Source of the DNA: Flavobacterium limnosediminis JC2902
GTDB lineage: Bacteria; Bacteroidota; Bacteroidia; Flavobacteriales; Flavobacteriaceae
Reading direction: 5' to 3'
DNA length: 64,000 bases
Assembly (NCBI RefSeq): GCF_000498535.1
Contig: NZ_AVGG01000003.1
Span: 1-64,000 of the forward strand
The translations under genes were made by a program, and so were the position numbers. Positions within the stretch are counted from its first letter, which is position 1, and the number at the start of each line of letters is the position of its first letter. Below the pieces are notes generated by a model. It saw only the letters and a list, made by a program, of their open reading frames with translations, was not told where the DNA came from and made no database searches. Below are positions 53,949-62,197 of this stretch, piece by piece.

Positions 53949-56003
53949 ATGAAAAAATACATTTATATCGCAGCGAGTTTGTTTTTAACAATTACTATGC
54001 AAGCACAAGACAGAGCACAACCAAAACCGGGACCGGCACCAACCATCAACGTTGGAAAACCGAGCACTTTCACCCTGAAAAATGGTTTAAAAGTATTGGT
54101 CGTTGAAAACCACAAACTTCCACGTGTAAGCTACAGTCTTGCCATCGATTATCCACCTTATGCCGAAGGCGACAAAAAAGGAGTATCCGATTTAACCAGT
54201 TCAATGATCGGTAACGGAACCAAAAAAATGCCGAAAGACGCTTTTAACGAGGAAGTGGATTTCTTAGGCGCCAACATCAATTTCAGCTCAAACGGAGCTT
54301 TTGCCAGCGGATTATCAAAATACTCCGCCAGAATCATGGAATTAATGGCTGACGGTCTTTTAAACCCTGTTTTCACTCAGGAGGAATTAGACAAGGAGAA
54401 AGAAAAAATGCTGGAAAACCTTAAATCGGAAGAAAAAAGCGTAACGGCTGTTGCAGGTCGTGTGGAAAGCGTTTTAGCTTTCGGAAAAACACATCCAGCC
54501 GGAGAATATTTAAGCGAAGCAACCATTAAAAATGTTACCTTAAATGACGTTAACCAGAATTACAGCTCATACTTTGTACCGGGTAACGCTTATTTGGTAA
54601 TCGTAGGTGATGTAAAACTGAAAGACGTTCAGAAAATGGTTGAAAAACAATTCGGCCCATGGGAAAAAGCTTCGGCTCCGAATTTAACTTACGTTGACCC
54701 TAAAAACGTTCAGTACAGCCAAATCAATTTCGTAGACATGCCAAATGCTGTTCAATCGGAAATCGCATTGGTAAATACGATGAATTTAAAAATGACTGAC
54801 AAAGAATATTTCGCCGGCATTTTAGCTAACCAAATTCTTGGTGGCGGTGGAGAAGGCCGTTTGTTCATGAACTTACGTGAAAAACATGGTTGGACTTACG
54901 GAGCATACTCTTCATTAGGAACCGGAAGATATGTAACAAAATTCCGTTCAGGAGCTTCTGTGAGAAATGCAGTTACGGACAGTGCTGTAGTAGAATTCAT
55001 GAGCGAATTGAAAAAAATCAGAACCGAATTGGTTTCGGCTGAAGAATTAAAAAACGCTAAAGCAAAATACATCGGAAACTTTGTAATGCAGATCCAAAAA
55101 CCGGCTACTATTGCCCGTTATGCTTTAAATACGGAAACAGAAAAATTACCTGCTGATTTCTACGAAAACTACATTAAAAACATCAATGCAGTTACTCCGG
55201 AAGACATCAAAGCGGCAGCTAACAAATATTTCCTGGCAGAAAACACAAGAGTGGTAATCGTTGGAAAAGCATCTGAAGTACTTCCGAACCTTGAAAAAAT
55301 GAGTGCGAAGGAAAAATTACCGATTCAGTTTTTCGACAAATTCGGTAATCCGACTGAAAAACCAAAAGTAAGCATTCCGATTCCTGCAGGCGTAACTTCC
55401 AAAACTGTTTTCACAAATTACATCAACGCAATTGGTGGTGAAAAAGCATTAAAAGCGGTAAAATCTGTAGCAACCGTTTCTTCAGGAACCGTGCAGGGGA
55501 CTCCGGTAGAATTAACTACTAAAACTACATCCGACAACAAAATGGCCGTTGAAATGAAAGCAATGGGCATGTCGATGATGAAACAAGTGGTGGGTGACAA
55601 ATCAGGTTACAGAGTAACGCAAGGCCAAAGAAAAGACTTAACAGCAGAAGAACTGAAAGAACAAAAACAAGGTGCAGTTCCTTTTGAAGAATTATCTTTA
55701 GTAACGAATCCAAACGCTAAACTTGAAGCCATTGAAACCATGAACGGAAACGATGTTTATGCGGTTAAAGAAGGTAAAACAACGTACTACTACGACGTTA
55801 AAACCGGATTAAAAGCAGCAGAATCTAAAGAAATGGAGCAAATGGGTCAGAAAATGACACAAACCACTTACTACAGTGATTATAAAGAAGTGAAAGGAAT
55901 CAAATTCCCTCACACTACCGACATGAACATCGGTATCGAAATCAAATTAATGACTACGGAAGTAAAAATCAACGAAGGGGTAACCGCCGAAGATTTCAAA
56001 TAA
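53949..56003 (+). CDS. M16 family subunit without the zinc motif, with a LolA-like C-terminal domain
   Basis: 684 residues from the ATG at 53949. Signal peptide (about 1-20, MQAQ), then an M16 domain (about 35-450) in which the HxxEH position reads DLTSSMIGNG: no zinc ligands, so non-catalytic. The second M16 half (NQILGGGGEGRLFMNLREKHGWTYG) is well kept, as in the substrate-binding partner of M16 pairs. Residues about 480-684 form an extra beta-rich domain (YINAIGGEKALKAVKS, YYYDVKTGLKAAESKEM) resembling LolA/outer-membrane lipoprotein-sorting proteins. Together with the previous gene it forms a periplasmic peptidase. Confidence 0.9.
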   Translation: MKKYIYIAASLFLTITMQAQDRAQPKPGPAPTINVGKPSTFTLKNGLKVLVVENHKLPRVSYSLAIDYPPYAEGDKKGVSDLTSSMIGNGTKKMPKDAFNEEVDFLGANINFSSNGAFASGLSKYSARIMELMADGLLNPVFTQEELDKEKEKMLENLKSEEKSVTAVAGRVESVLAFGKTHPAGEYLSEATIKNVTLNDVNQNYSSYFVPGNAYLVIVGDVKLKDVQKMVEKQFGPWEKASAPNLTYVDPKNVQYSQINFVDMPNAVQSEIALVNTMNLKMTDKEYFAGILANQILGGGGEGRLFMNLREKHGWTYGAYSSLGTGRYVTKFRSGASVRNAVTDSAVVEFMSELKKIRTELVSAEELKNAKAKYIGNFVMQIQKPATIARYALNTETEKLPADFYENYIKNINAVTPEDIKAAANKYFLAENTRVVIVGKASEVLPNLEKMSAKEKLPIQFFDKFGNPTEKPKVSIPIPAGVTSKTVFTNYINAIGGEKALKAVKSVATVSSGTVQGTPVELTTKTTSDNKMAVEMKAMGMSMMKQVVGDKSGYRVTQGQRKDLTAEELKEQKQGAVPFEELSLVTNPNAKLEAIETMNGNDVYAVKEGKTTYYYDVKTGLKAAESKEMEQMGQKMTQTTYYSDYKEVKGIKFPHTTDMNIGIEIKLMTTEVKINEGVTAEDFK

Positions 56004-56023
56004 GAAGAGGTTAGTTATAATAC

Positions 56024-56053
56024 AAAAAGGTTGTCCAAACGGACAACCTTTTT
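56024..56053. terminator. Bidirectional terminator between the M16 and DMT genes
   Basis: AAAAAGGTTGTCC and GGACAACCTTTTT form a 13-bp stem with an AAAC loop and serve both convergent genes. Confidence 0.85.
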
Positions 56054-56078
56054 TTTATTCAGACACTTAGAGTAATTT

Positions 56079-56945
56079 CTATTTTTTAGCCGAAAGATAA
56101 ATTCCGAACAAAATGATTGCCGCACCGATAATCTGAACAAACGACAACGTTTCGCCATCCAGTAAACCCCAAAAAATGGCCACAATCGGAAACAGATAGG
56201 CCGAAGATGAAGCAAAAACCGGCGAGGTAATCTGAATCAGTTTAAAAAACAAAATATTGGCAATTCCGGTTCCGATAATACCCAAAACAGCAATAAACAA
56301 AACCGAATGCTGTACTTTCTGTTCCTGAACCACATCAAAAAAGCCGGTTGAAATCAAAATAATCAGAGCCGGAATAACCATCACTATAAAATTCCCTACG
56401 GTGATAGCGATCGGATTAATATCGGACAAATATTTTTTTATCAGATTCACATTAGTGGCATAACAAAATGTAGCAATCACAACAAACAACGCATAAAAAT
56501 AATTTTGCTCCGGATGATGCGCCGCACCACTTAAAATCAAGACCAAACTACCCAACAAACCAATCAATACTCCTATTAACTGACTACGCTGAAAAGCCAT
56601 TCCGAAAAACAGAATCCCAAGAATTAAAGTATTCAATGGTGTTAACGAATTCAAAACCGCACTGATAGAACTGTCGATTTCACTTTGCGCCAAGGCAAAT
56701 AAAAAGACCGGAATAAAAGTCCCCATCAACGCCGTCAAAGCAATGTATTTCCATTTCCCTAAGGGAATCTCTGCTATCTTTTTAAATCCAACGATGATAA
56801 GAAACGAGGCGGCAAACAACATACGCAGCGAACCCAACTGAAGCGGCGTCAACCCCACTAACCCGCGTTTAATCAAAATAAAAGAACTTCCCCAGATTAA
56901 CGAAAGCGCTGCCAGTAAAATCCATTTGAGTTGTTTTGATTCCAT
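56079..56945 (-). CDS. EamA-family (DMT superfamily) permease
   Basis: 288 residues, ten membrane helices in two EamA repeats (about 5-135 and 150-285); LIWGSSFILIKRGL at the start and AYLFPIVAIFWGLLDGE in the second repeat are the usual signatures. Exports or imports small metabolites; substrate unknown. Single gene. Confidence 0.9.
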   Translation of the reverse strand: MESKQLKWILLAALSLIWGSSFILIKRGLVGLTPLQLGSLRMLFAASFLIIVGFKKIAEIPLGKWKYIALTALMGTFIPVFLFALAQSEIDSSISAVLNSLTPLNTLILGILFFGMAFQRSQLIGVLIGLLGSLVLILSGAAHHPEQNYFYALFVVIATFCYATNVNLIKKYLSDINPIAITVGNFIVMVIPALIILISTGFFDVVQEQKVQHSVLFIAVLGIIGTGIANILFFKLIQITSPVFASSSAYLFPIVAIFWGLLDGETLSFVQIIGAAIILFGIYLSAKK

Positions 56946-57007
56946 AAAAGATCGTTTTAAAGTGCCAAAATTCTGTTATTTAAACGAGAATCAGTTCTTT
57001 TTTTGGG

Positions 57008-57015
57008 TAATTTTG
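57008..57015 (+). promoter_or_regulatory. -7 box of the metal-binding lipoprotein gene
   Basis: TAATTTTG, exact; leader about 38-40 nt. Confidence 0.6.
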
Positions 57016-57058
57016 CTACCGATTATTTATCCGATTCAAAATCAAAACAGTAAACGAT

Positions 57059-57439
57059 ATGAAATTTTCAAAAGTAGCCTTGGTATTTGCACTTGCCGCA
57101 ATCACTTTTACAAGCTGTAAGAACGAAGAAAAAACAGCCGAGAGCACAACAAAAGAAGTAGCCGAAGCCGCAGCTCCTAAAAAAGAAATAGCCACTGAAA
57201 ATCTGGAAACAGCAAGTTTTGAGATTAAAGGAATGACGTGCGCCATGGGTTGTGCCGCCACCATCGAGAAAAAATTAACCGAAACGGACGGCGTAAAAGA
57301 AGCCAAAGTAGATTTCGATACCAAAACCGCTACTGTAGCATTTGACAAAACCGTCAACAATCAGGAATCGTTAACCAAACTGGTGGAAGCGGTTGCTGAT
57401 GGCAAGACCTATAAAGTAGCTAACTTCAAGAAAGCATAA
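57059..57439 (+). CDS. Heavy-metal-associated domain lipoprotein
   Basis: 126 residues. Lipobox FTSC (Cys-20), an acidic/Ala linker (22-50), then an HMA ferredoxin-like domain with GMTCAMGCAATIEKKL. The metal loop is CxxxC (C-A-M-G-C) where classic HMA domains have CxxC, a variant known in flavobacterial proteins. Likely periplasmic binding of copper or a similar ion. Not next to a P-type ATPase. Confidence 0.85.
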   Translation: MKFSKVALVFALAAITFTSCKNEEKTAESTTKEVAEAAAPKKEIATENLETASFEIKGMTCAMGCAATIEKKLTETDGVKEAKVDFDTKTATVAFDKTVNNQESLTKLVEAVADGKTYKVANFKKA

Positions 57440-57440
57440 C

Positions 57441-57472
57441 AAAAAAGGAACTCGATCGAGTTCCTTTTTTTT
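57441..57472. terminator. Bidirectional terminator between the HMA and gldD genes
   Basis: A perfect 30-nt palindrome: AAAAAAGGAACTCGA and its complement, with U-tracts on both strands. Confidence 0.85.
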
Positions 57473-57483
57473 ATTTCATTATA

Positions 57484-58059
57484 TCATTTCCACTTCACCG
57501 ATTCCATAATCTTTCGCATGTCGTTTTTAATATACGCCGCGGCCGGAAGAATCGAATCATAATTCGGTTTCGCGTAAAAGTAAACCGATCCCACCAAAAA
57601 ATGTCTTGTGCTGTCGGTCACGTAAAACTGTGCATTGGTAGCTGCATTTCCGCCCACCTGATAAAACATCCCGTAAGTTTTGTGCTCGGGATTTACAAAC
57701 GGCTGTTCCGCTATGTCATCCGCTTTGATTACATGCTCGTAGGTTAACTTCTGAGCATCACGCAGCAACTGATCGATATTATTATTTACGTTTTTATAAT
57801 TCAGATATACCGTTGCCTTCATTTTAGGATATTGAATCTCCATCGAACAATCCGCTTTGGTTTTGATCTTCGAAAATTCATTCACCTCAAACTCATAACC
57901 ACAACCAGCACCGGAAATCGAATACGTTTTATATTGTGCCGACGGATATTCCAAACGCAAATGACTCTTAGGTTTTGGCACCGTTTCGTCTTTACATCCT
58001 ACTGCCGTTAAGGAAACAAAAACACCCAACAAAAAAACGATAGTCTTATTTTTCATCAT
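57484..58059 (-). CDS. gldD: Gliding motility lipoprotein GldD
   Basis: 191 residues (the second of two adjacent Met codons is equally possible). Lipoprotein signal with AVGC at residues 19-22; HLRLEYPSAQYKTY, GAGCGYEFEVN and the Cys pair of ISGAGC and TKADCSME are conserved. Required for gliding and for type IX secretion in Flavobacterium johnsoniae. In that species gldE lies immediately upstream of gldD; here the upstream gene is ssb, 81 bp away, and gldE is not in the window. A promoter-like TATCTTTA (58090-58097) sits in the gap. Confidence 0.92.
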   Translation of the reverse strand: MMKNKTIVFLLGVFVSLTAVGCKDETVPKPKSHLRLEYPSAQYKTYSISGAGCGYEFEVNEFSKIKTKADCSMEIQYPKMKATVYLNYKNVNNNIDQLLRDAQKLTYEHVIKADDIAEQPFVNPEHKTYGMFYQVGGNAATNAQFYVTDSTRHFLVGSVYFYAKPNYDSILPAAAYIKNDMRKIMESVKWK

Positions 58060-58089
58060 AACAGAAAACCTTACGCTAAATTTAGGTCG

Positions 58090-58097
58090 TAAAGATA
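58090..58097 (-). promoter_or_regulatory. Probable -7 box of gldD
   Basis: TATCTTTA on the minus strand, one mismatch from the consensus, between ssb and gldD. Confidence 0.4.
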
Positions 58098-58140
58098 CAA
58101 TGTGAAACGCAGTTTCGGAAAGTTTATTTGAATTCAGACA

Positions 58141-58566
58141 TTAAAACGGTAAATCTTCACCGCCACTTGGTGCCACAGGAGGCTCATTAGTCTGCGGATT
58201 GTAACCGCCCTGTTTCTGTTCGGTTTCCTTCTTAACATTTAAAAAGGTAAATTCGGTTACCTGAATTTCGGTGGTATATTTGGTTGTACCGTCTTCGGCT
58301 TGCCATTGTCGCGATTTGATTCGACCCTCCACATAAATCTTATCCCCTTTAGAAAGGTATTTTTCGCAGATTTCAGCTGCTTTGTTGCGCACTACCAGAT
58401 TATGCCATTCGGTAGAGGTGATTTTCTCACCCGTAGTCTTATTAATGTATACTTCGTTTGTCGCTAACGGAAATCGTCCGATGCAATTTCCTCCTTCAAA
58501 ATAATGCATTTTAACATCGTCGCCCAAATGCCCTATCAGAATCACTTTATTCAATGTACCGTTCAT
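58141..58566 (-). CDS. ssb: Single-stranded DNA-binding protein
   Basis: 141 residues, OB fold at 1-108 (NKVILIGHLGDDV, TEWHNLVVRNKAAEICEKYL, GDKIYVEGRIKSRQW), short Gln/Gly/Pro linker and the protein-docking tip GGEDLPF. Binds single-stranded DNA in replication and repair. Next to mutY, as often in the phylum. Confidence 0.97.
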   Translation of the reverse strand: MNGTLNKVILIGHLGDDVKMHYFEGGNCIGRFPLATNEVYINKTTGEKITSTEWHNLVVRNKAAEICEKYLSKGDKIYVEGRIKSRQWQAEDGTTKYTTEIQVTEFTFLNVKKETEQKQGGYNPQTNEPPVAPSGGEDLPF

Positions 58567-58588
58567 GGCTTGTATTTTTAGTTGTACT

Positions 58589-58596
58589 CAAATATA
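58589..58596 (-). promoter_or_regulatory. -7 box of ssb
   Basis: TATATTTG on the minus strand, exact, just inside the 3' flank of mutY; ssb therefore has its own promoter. Leader about 20 nt. Confidence 0.65.
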
Positions 58597-58603
58597 GTAA
58601 TTT

Positions 58604-59647
58604 CTATGCATCTGCCCAATGTTCCTCCATAAAATTATGGATTACGATAGGAAAGGGATATTTCCTGATCTCCTCAACAGTCATTCCGTCCTGTAACTCC
58701 TGATCTGTTTCCACTTCCCAGAAACGGATCTGCAAATGTTGATGAGAAAGCTTATGAAGAATGAAATTATGCTGCAATGGTCTGATGTGCTTCGGTTTAA
58801 AATGGGATGAAAACTCTTCAATCAGCCGAAACGTTTCATCAAAACCTACTTCCTGAAAAGTCTCCACCAAAGGGAACTCATATAAATTACGCCAAATCCC
58901 TTTCCCGGTTCTTTTACGAATTACCGATTTCCCGGCACCATCCTTTAGTATAAGATAGTTAAAAAAACGGTTGACCACTTTGGTTTTCTTTAATTTTACC
59001 GGAAGCATTTCCACCTTCTTATACTGCAATGCGTGGCAACTTGCGCTGAAAATACAGTTTTGGCAATCGGGGTTTTTCGGAACACATTGCAATGCGCCGA
59101 ATTCCATAAGCGCCTGATTGAATTCGGATGACCTATCTTTTGGCAACAAGGAAGCCGCCAATGCAAAGAATTCCTTTTTGGCTGAAGCCGCAGAAATATC
59201 CGTTTCCACACCAAAGTAACGGGACAGTACACGATAGACGTTCCCGTCCACTACCGGCACAGCTTCACCATAGGCAATGGAAGCAATGGCTGCTGCGGTA
59301 TACTCGCCCACTCCTTTTAATTTCAGCAAGTCTTTGTAGTTGTCGGGAAATTTTCCGTTTAAATCAAAAGAGATCTGTTTTGCCGTAGCATGCAGATTTC
59401 GGGCACGGGAATAATACCCCAGACCCTGCCAGAGTTTAAGTACCTCTTCCTCATCGGCGGAAGCCAGATCAAAAACAGTGGGAAATGCTTCGGTAAACCT
59501 TAAAAAATAAGGCAATCCCTGAGCGACACGCGTTTGCTGTAACATAATTTCCGAGAGCCAAATAGCGTATGGATCAGAGGTTTTTCGCCAAGGTAAATCA
59601 CGTTTTTCACGTAAATACCATTGAATTAGCAAGTTAGTAAAATTCAT
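58604..59647 (-). CDS. mutY: Adenine DNA glycosylase MutY
   Basis: 347 residues. Helix-hairpin-helix LKGVGEYTAAAIASIAYGE with the catalytic Asp in PVVDGNVYRV, the recognition block SEIMLQQTRV and the iron-sulfur loop CxxxxxxCxxCxxxxxC (near 191-207). A NUDIX-like C-terminal domain (about 230-345) recognises 8-oxoguanine. It removes adenine mispaired with 8-oxoG. First gene upstream of ssb. Confidence 0.96.
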   Translation of the reverse strand: MNFTNLLIQWYLREKRDLPWRKTSDPYAIWLSEIMLQQTRVAQGLPYFLRFTEAFPTVFDLASADEEEVLKLWQGLGYYSRARNLHATAKQISFDLNGKFPDNYKDLLKLKGVGEYTAAAIASIAYGEAVPVVDGNVYRVLSRYFGVETDISAASAKKEFFALAASLLPKDRSSEFNQALMEFGALQCVPKNPDCQNCIFSASCHALQYKKVEMLPVKLKKTKVVNRFFNYLILKDGAGKSVIRKRTGKGIWRNLYEFPLVETFQEVGFDETFRLIEEFSSHFKPKHIRPLQHNFILHKLSHQHLQIRFWEVETDQELQDGMTVEEIRKYPFPIVIHNFMEEHWADA

Positions 59648-59664
59648 TCTAAATTATTGGTAAA

Positions 59665-59672
59665 CAAAAATA
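59665..59672 (-). promoter_or_regulatory. -7 box of mutY
   Basis: TATTTTTG on the minus strand, exact; leader about 15 nt. Confidence 0.65.
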
Positions 59673-59730
59673 AAACTTTATGTAATTAAATTTTAATCGA
59701 TTAAGGTTGAAAAATTGTTTTTTTAATTGC

Positions 59731-59738
59731 TATATTTG
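59731..59738 (+). promoter_or_regulatory. -7 box of the HU-like gene
   Basis: TATATTTG, exact, with TTG (59707-59709) 21 nt upstream. Confidence 0.7.
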
Positions 59739-59778
59739 CACACTCAAAAAAATACACATCAATATAAAACGAAAGAAA

Positions 59779-60072
59779 ATGACGAAAGCAGACATCGTAG
59801 CGAAAATTTCTGAGAAATTGGGTCTTGAAAAAGGAGACGTTCAGGCAACAGTTGAGTCTTTTATGGACGAAGTAAAAAACTCACTTGAAACTGGGGACAA
59901 TGTATATTTAAGAGGTTTCGGAAGCTTCATCATCAAAACAAGAGCTGAAAAAACCGGAAGAAACATCTCTAAAAACACTACAATTAAAATACCTGCTCAC
60001 AACATTCCGGCTTTTAAACCGGCGAAAATATTTGTTGATGGAGTAAAAACAAATACTGAAGCAAAAAATTAA
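59779..60072 (+). CDS. HU/IHF family DNA-binding protein
   Basis: 97 residues from the ATG at 59779. MTKADIVAKISEKLGLEKGD, RGFGSFIIKTRAEKTGRN and the arm PAHNIPAFKPAK. The PAF/PAH arm and alternation are HU-like but the sequence is divergent enough that IHF-like function cannot be excluded. It bends DNA and helps form the nucleoid. Probably co-transcribed with the 30-codon gene 31 nt downstream. Confidence 0.92.
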   Translation: MTKADIVAKISEKLGLEKGDVQATVESFMDEVKNSLETGDNVYLRGFGSFIIKTRAEKTGRNISKNTTIKIPAHNIPAFKPAKIFVDGVKTNTEAKN

Positions 60073-60102
60073 CTAATTATTAATCACTAAACACTACAAG
60101 TT

Positions 60103-60195
60103 ATGCCAAGTGGTAAAAAAAGAAAAAGACATAAGGTAGCTACTCACAAACGTAAAAAAAGAGCGAGAGCTAACCGTCACAAGAAGAAAAAGTAG
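60103..60195 (+). CDS. 30-residue basic ribosomal-type protein (AURKAIP1/COX24-domain, bS22/mS38-like)
   Basis: 30 codons: starts MPSGKKRKRHKVATHKRKKR and ends NRHKKKK; 17 of 30 residues are Lys or Arg. Too short for usual ORF cut-offs. The KKRKRHKxxxHKRKKRxRxxRHK pattern is conserved in Bacteroidota and has been annotated as an AURKAIP1/COX24-domain protein, the family of mycobacterial bS22 and mitochondrial mS38, which binds the small subunit rRNA. That homology rests on a few basic residues, so treat it as likely but not certain. Codon use and position next to HU and before a terminator support a real gene. Confidence 0.75.
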   Translation: MPSGKKRKRHKVATHKRKKRARANRHKKKK

Positions 60196-60213
60196 TTTAA
60201 AACTACTTTTTCT
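60187..60213 (+). terminator. Terminator overlapping the stop codon of the 30-codon gene
   Basis: AAAAAGTAGTTT/AAACTACTTTTT with a minimal loop, then a long T-rich run. The TAG stop lies inside the stem. Confidence 0.7.
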
Positions 60214-60249
60214 TTTTTTCATTTAAAAAGTTCATTGAAATTTGGATTA

Positions 60250-60462
60250 AGAGAGCAGCTAGCAGTTTTCAGACGGCAGAAATTTTCTGCAATCTAAAAT
60301 CTGTAGTCTGACATCTAAAATCCAACCGGGTACAATACCTGTAAAAAATTGTTTAATCCATCTGTACAATTCGGAGATAAGGGACAAGGGATAAGGGATA
60401 AGGCATCTTCTTTAAGATTTGCAACTTTTCACTTTTCACTTTTCACTTTTCACTTAAAAGTG
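60250..60462 (+). repeat. Word-like repeats between the 30-codon gene and RNase E/G
   Basis: 60250-60325 consists of CAGACGGCAGAAA, CTGCAATCTAAAATCTGTAG words. 60375-60402 has GGGACAAGGGATAAGGGATAAGG. 60424-60451 has four exact copies of ACTTTTC, whose end folds with AAAAGTG (60456-60462) into a small hairpin. No gene is present. Confidence 0.65.
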
Positions 60463-60482
60463 CGGATAAAAATGTACACATT

Positions 60483-62033
60483 TTGAACAAAGAATTAATT
60501 ATTCGAACCAGTTCAGATGCCGTAGATTTTGCCTTATTAAAAGATGGAAAACTAATTGAATTACACAAAGAAGAAGGTGGAGAGGAAAAAAACGGGTTTC
60601 AGGTAGGTGATATTTTTATCGCCAAAATCAGAAAACCGGTTCCTGGACTAAACGCTGCGTTTGTAAACGTAGGCTTCGAGAAAGATGCATTTCTGCATTA
60701 TCACGATTTAGGTCCGAACCTTTCTTCCATGATGAAATTCATTAAACTTGTAAGCGCAGGTAAAATAAAAGATTTCTCCCTAAAAAACTTTCCTTTTGAG
60801 CCGGAAATAAACAAGGATGGCGCCATCAGCGACGTGCTGAGTGCCAATCAGTCTATTCTGGTACAGGTAGTTAAAGAACCGATATCGACTAAAGGCCCAC
60901 GAATAAGCTCTGAGCTTTCACTGGCCGGAAGATATGTGGTTTTAGTCCCTTTTTCGGACAGGGTTTCGGTTTCTCAGAAAATTGATTCCAAAGAAGAAAA
61001 AGACCGATTAAAACGACTGGTTCAGTCTATCAAACCAAAAGGATTTGGTGTTATTGTTCGCACAGTAGCAGAAGGCAAAAAAGTGGCCGAACTGGACAAA
61101 GACTTGCAAAACTTGCTCGACAAATGGTCGGCAATGTGCAAACGGATACCTACGGCTCATCATCCGTCGAAAATTTTAGGCGAAGTAAACAAAGCTTCAT
61201 CTATATTAAGAGACGTATTTAACGACACCTTCACGGGAATTTATGTCGATGATGAGGATTTGTATTATCAAACTAAGGACTATTTGCAAGAAATAGCTCC
61301 TTCTAAAGTCTCAATTGTCAAACATTACCAATCAAGGGATTTACCTCTTTTTGAAAAGTACAATATAGAGCGACAAATAAAAACGTCTTTCGGAAAAACG
61401 GTTTCTATGAGCAAAGGAGCTTATCTTATCATAGAGCACACCGAGGCATTGCACGTTATCGATGTTAACAGCGGTAACCGATCCAACAAAGCCACCAATC
61501 AGGAAGACACCGCACTGGAAGTGAACATGATTGCCGCGGCAGAAATTGCACGACAGTTACGACTTCGCGACATGGGCGGGATTATTGTAGTCGATTTTAT
61601 AGACATGCAGAATCCGGACAATCGTAAAACATTATACGATTTTCTGAAAGAGGAAATGAGTGACGACAAGGCGAAACATAAGATCTTGCCTCCTAGCAAA
61701 TTTGGATTGATTCAAATTACTAGACAAAGAGTCAGACCCGAAGTGAATATCAAAACAAGAGAAGAAGACCCGAATAACGAAAACGGGGAAATTGAAGCTC
61801 CAATCTTGATTGTTGATAAAATAGTGGCTGATCTTGAAAGAATTACCAAAGACCATAAAAAGGTTGTTTTAAACGCACACCCTTTTGTGGCAGCATACCT
61901 TACCAAAGGTTTTCCATCAATACGTTCAAAATGGTTTTTTGAACATAAAAAATGGGTGAAAATCATACCGCGTGACGCTTACACGTTCCTCGAATATCAT
62001 TTCTTTGACAAAGAAGGAAATGAAGTTCGATAA
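60483..62033 (+). CDS. rng: Ribonuclease E/G family endoribonuclease
   Basis: 516 residues, initiated at TTG; the reading MNKELIIRTSSDAVDFALL fits homologues, and the ATG 12 nt upstream is out of frame and stops after four codons. An S1 domain (about 40-125) precedes the RNase H-like and DNase I-like core with the metal-binding Asp residues of VIDVNSG and IVVDFIDM. RQRVRPEVNI is present, but the Zn-link cysteines that follow in E. coli RNase E/G (CPxC) are replaced by EEDPNNENGE. No long C-terminal scaffold, so RNase G-like. Processes rRNA and mRNA. Confidence 0.94.
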   Translation: MNKELIIRTSSDAVDFALLKDGKLIELHKEEGGEEKNGFQVGDIFIAKIRKPVPGLNAAFVNVGFEKDAFLHYHDLGPNLSSMMKFIKLVSAGKIKDFSLKNFPFEPEINKDGAISDVLSANQSILVQVVKEPISTKGPRISSELSLAGRYVVLVPFSDRVSVSQKIDSKEEKDRLKRLVQSIKPKGFGVIVRTVAEGKKVAELDKDLQNLLDKWSAMCKRIPTAHHPSKILGEVNKASSILRDVFNDTFTGIYVDDEDLYYQTKDYLQEIAPSKVSIVKHYQSRDLPLFEKYNIERQIKTSFGKTVSMSKGAYLIIEHTEALHVIDVNSGNRSNKATNQEDTALEVNMIAAAEIARQLRLRDMGGIIVVDFIDMQNPDNRKTLYDFLKEEMSDDKAKHKILPPSKFGLIQITRQRVRPEVNIKTREEDPNNENGEIEAPILIVDKIVADLERITKDHKKVVLNAHPFVAAYLTKGFPSIRSKWFFEHKKWVKIIPRDAYTFLEYHFFDKEGNEVR

Positions 62034-62045
62034 AAACCAAAACAA

Positions 62046-62077
62046 AACCGCCCGTTGAGAAACGAGGCGGTTTTTTT
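62046..62077 (+). terminator. Terminator of rng
   Basis: AACCGCC with a CGTT inner pair and AACG-A-GGCGGTT, then seven T residues. Confidence 0.8.
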
Positions 62078-62146
62078 ATGCACTTTTTTCAGATTTTCTT
62101 TTCCTAATAAAAACCTAAACTAAAAACAGTCGGGAAACAAATTCAC

Positions 62147-62154
62147 TAATTTTG
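62147..62154 (+). promoter_or_regulatory. -7 box of the DsbA-like gene
   Basis: TAATTTTG, exact; leader about 38 nt. Confidence 0.6.
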
Positions 62155-62197
62155 CCCAGTCAAATCATTTGGCAAAGCCGAATAAAGACTTATAAAA

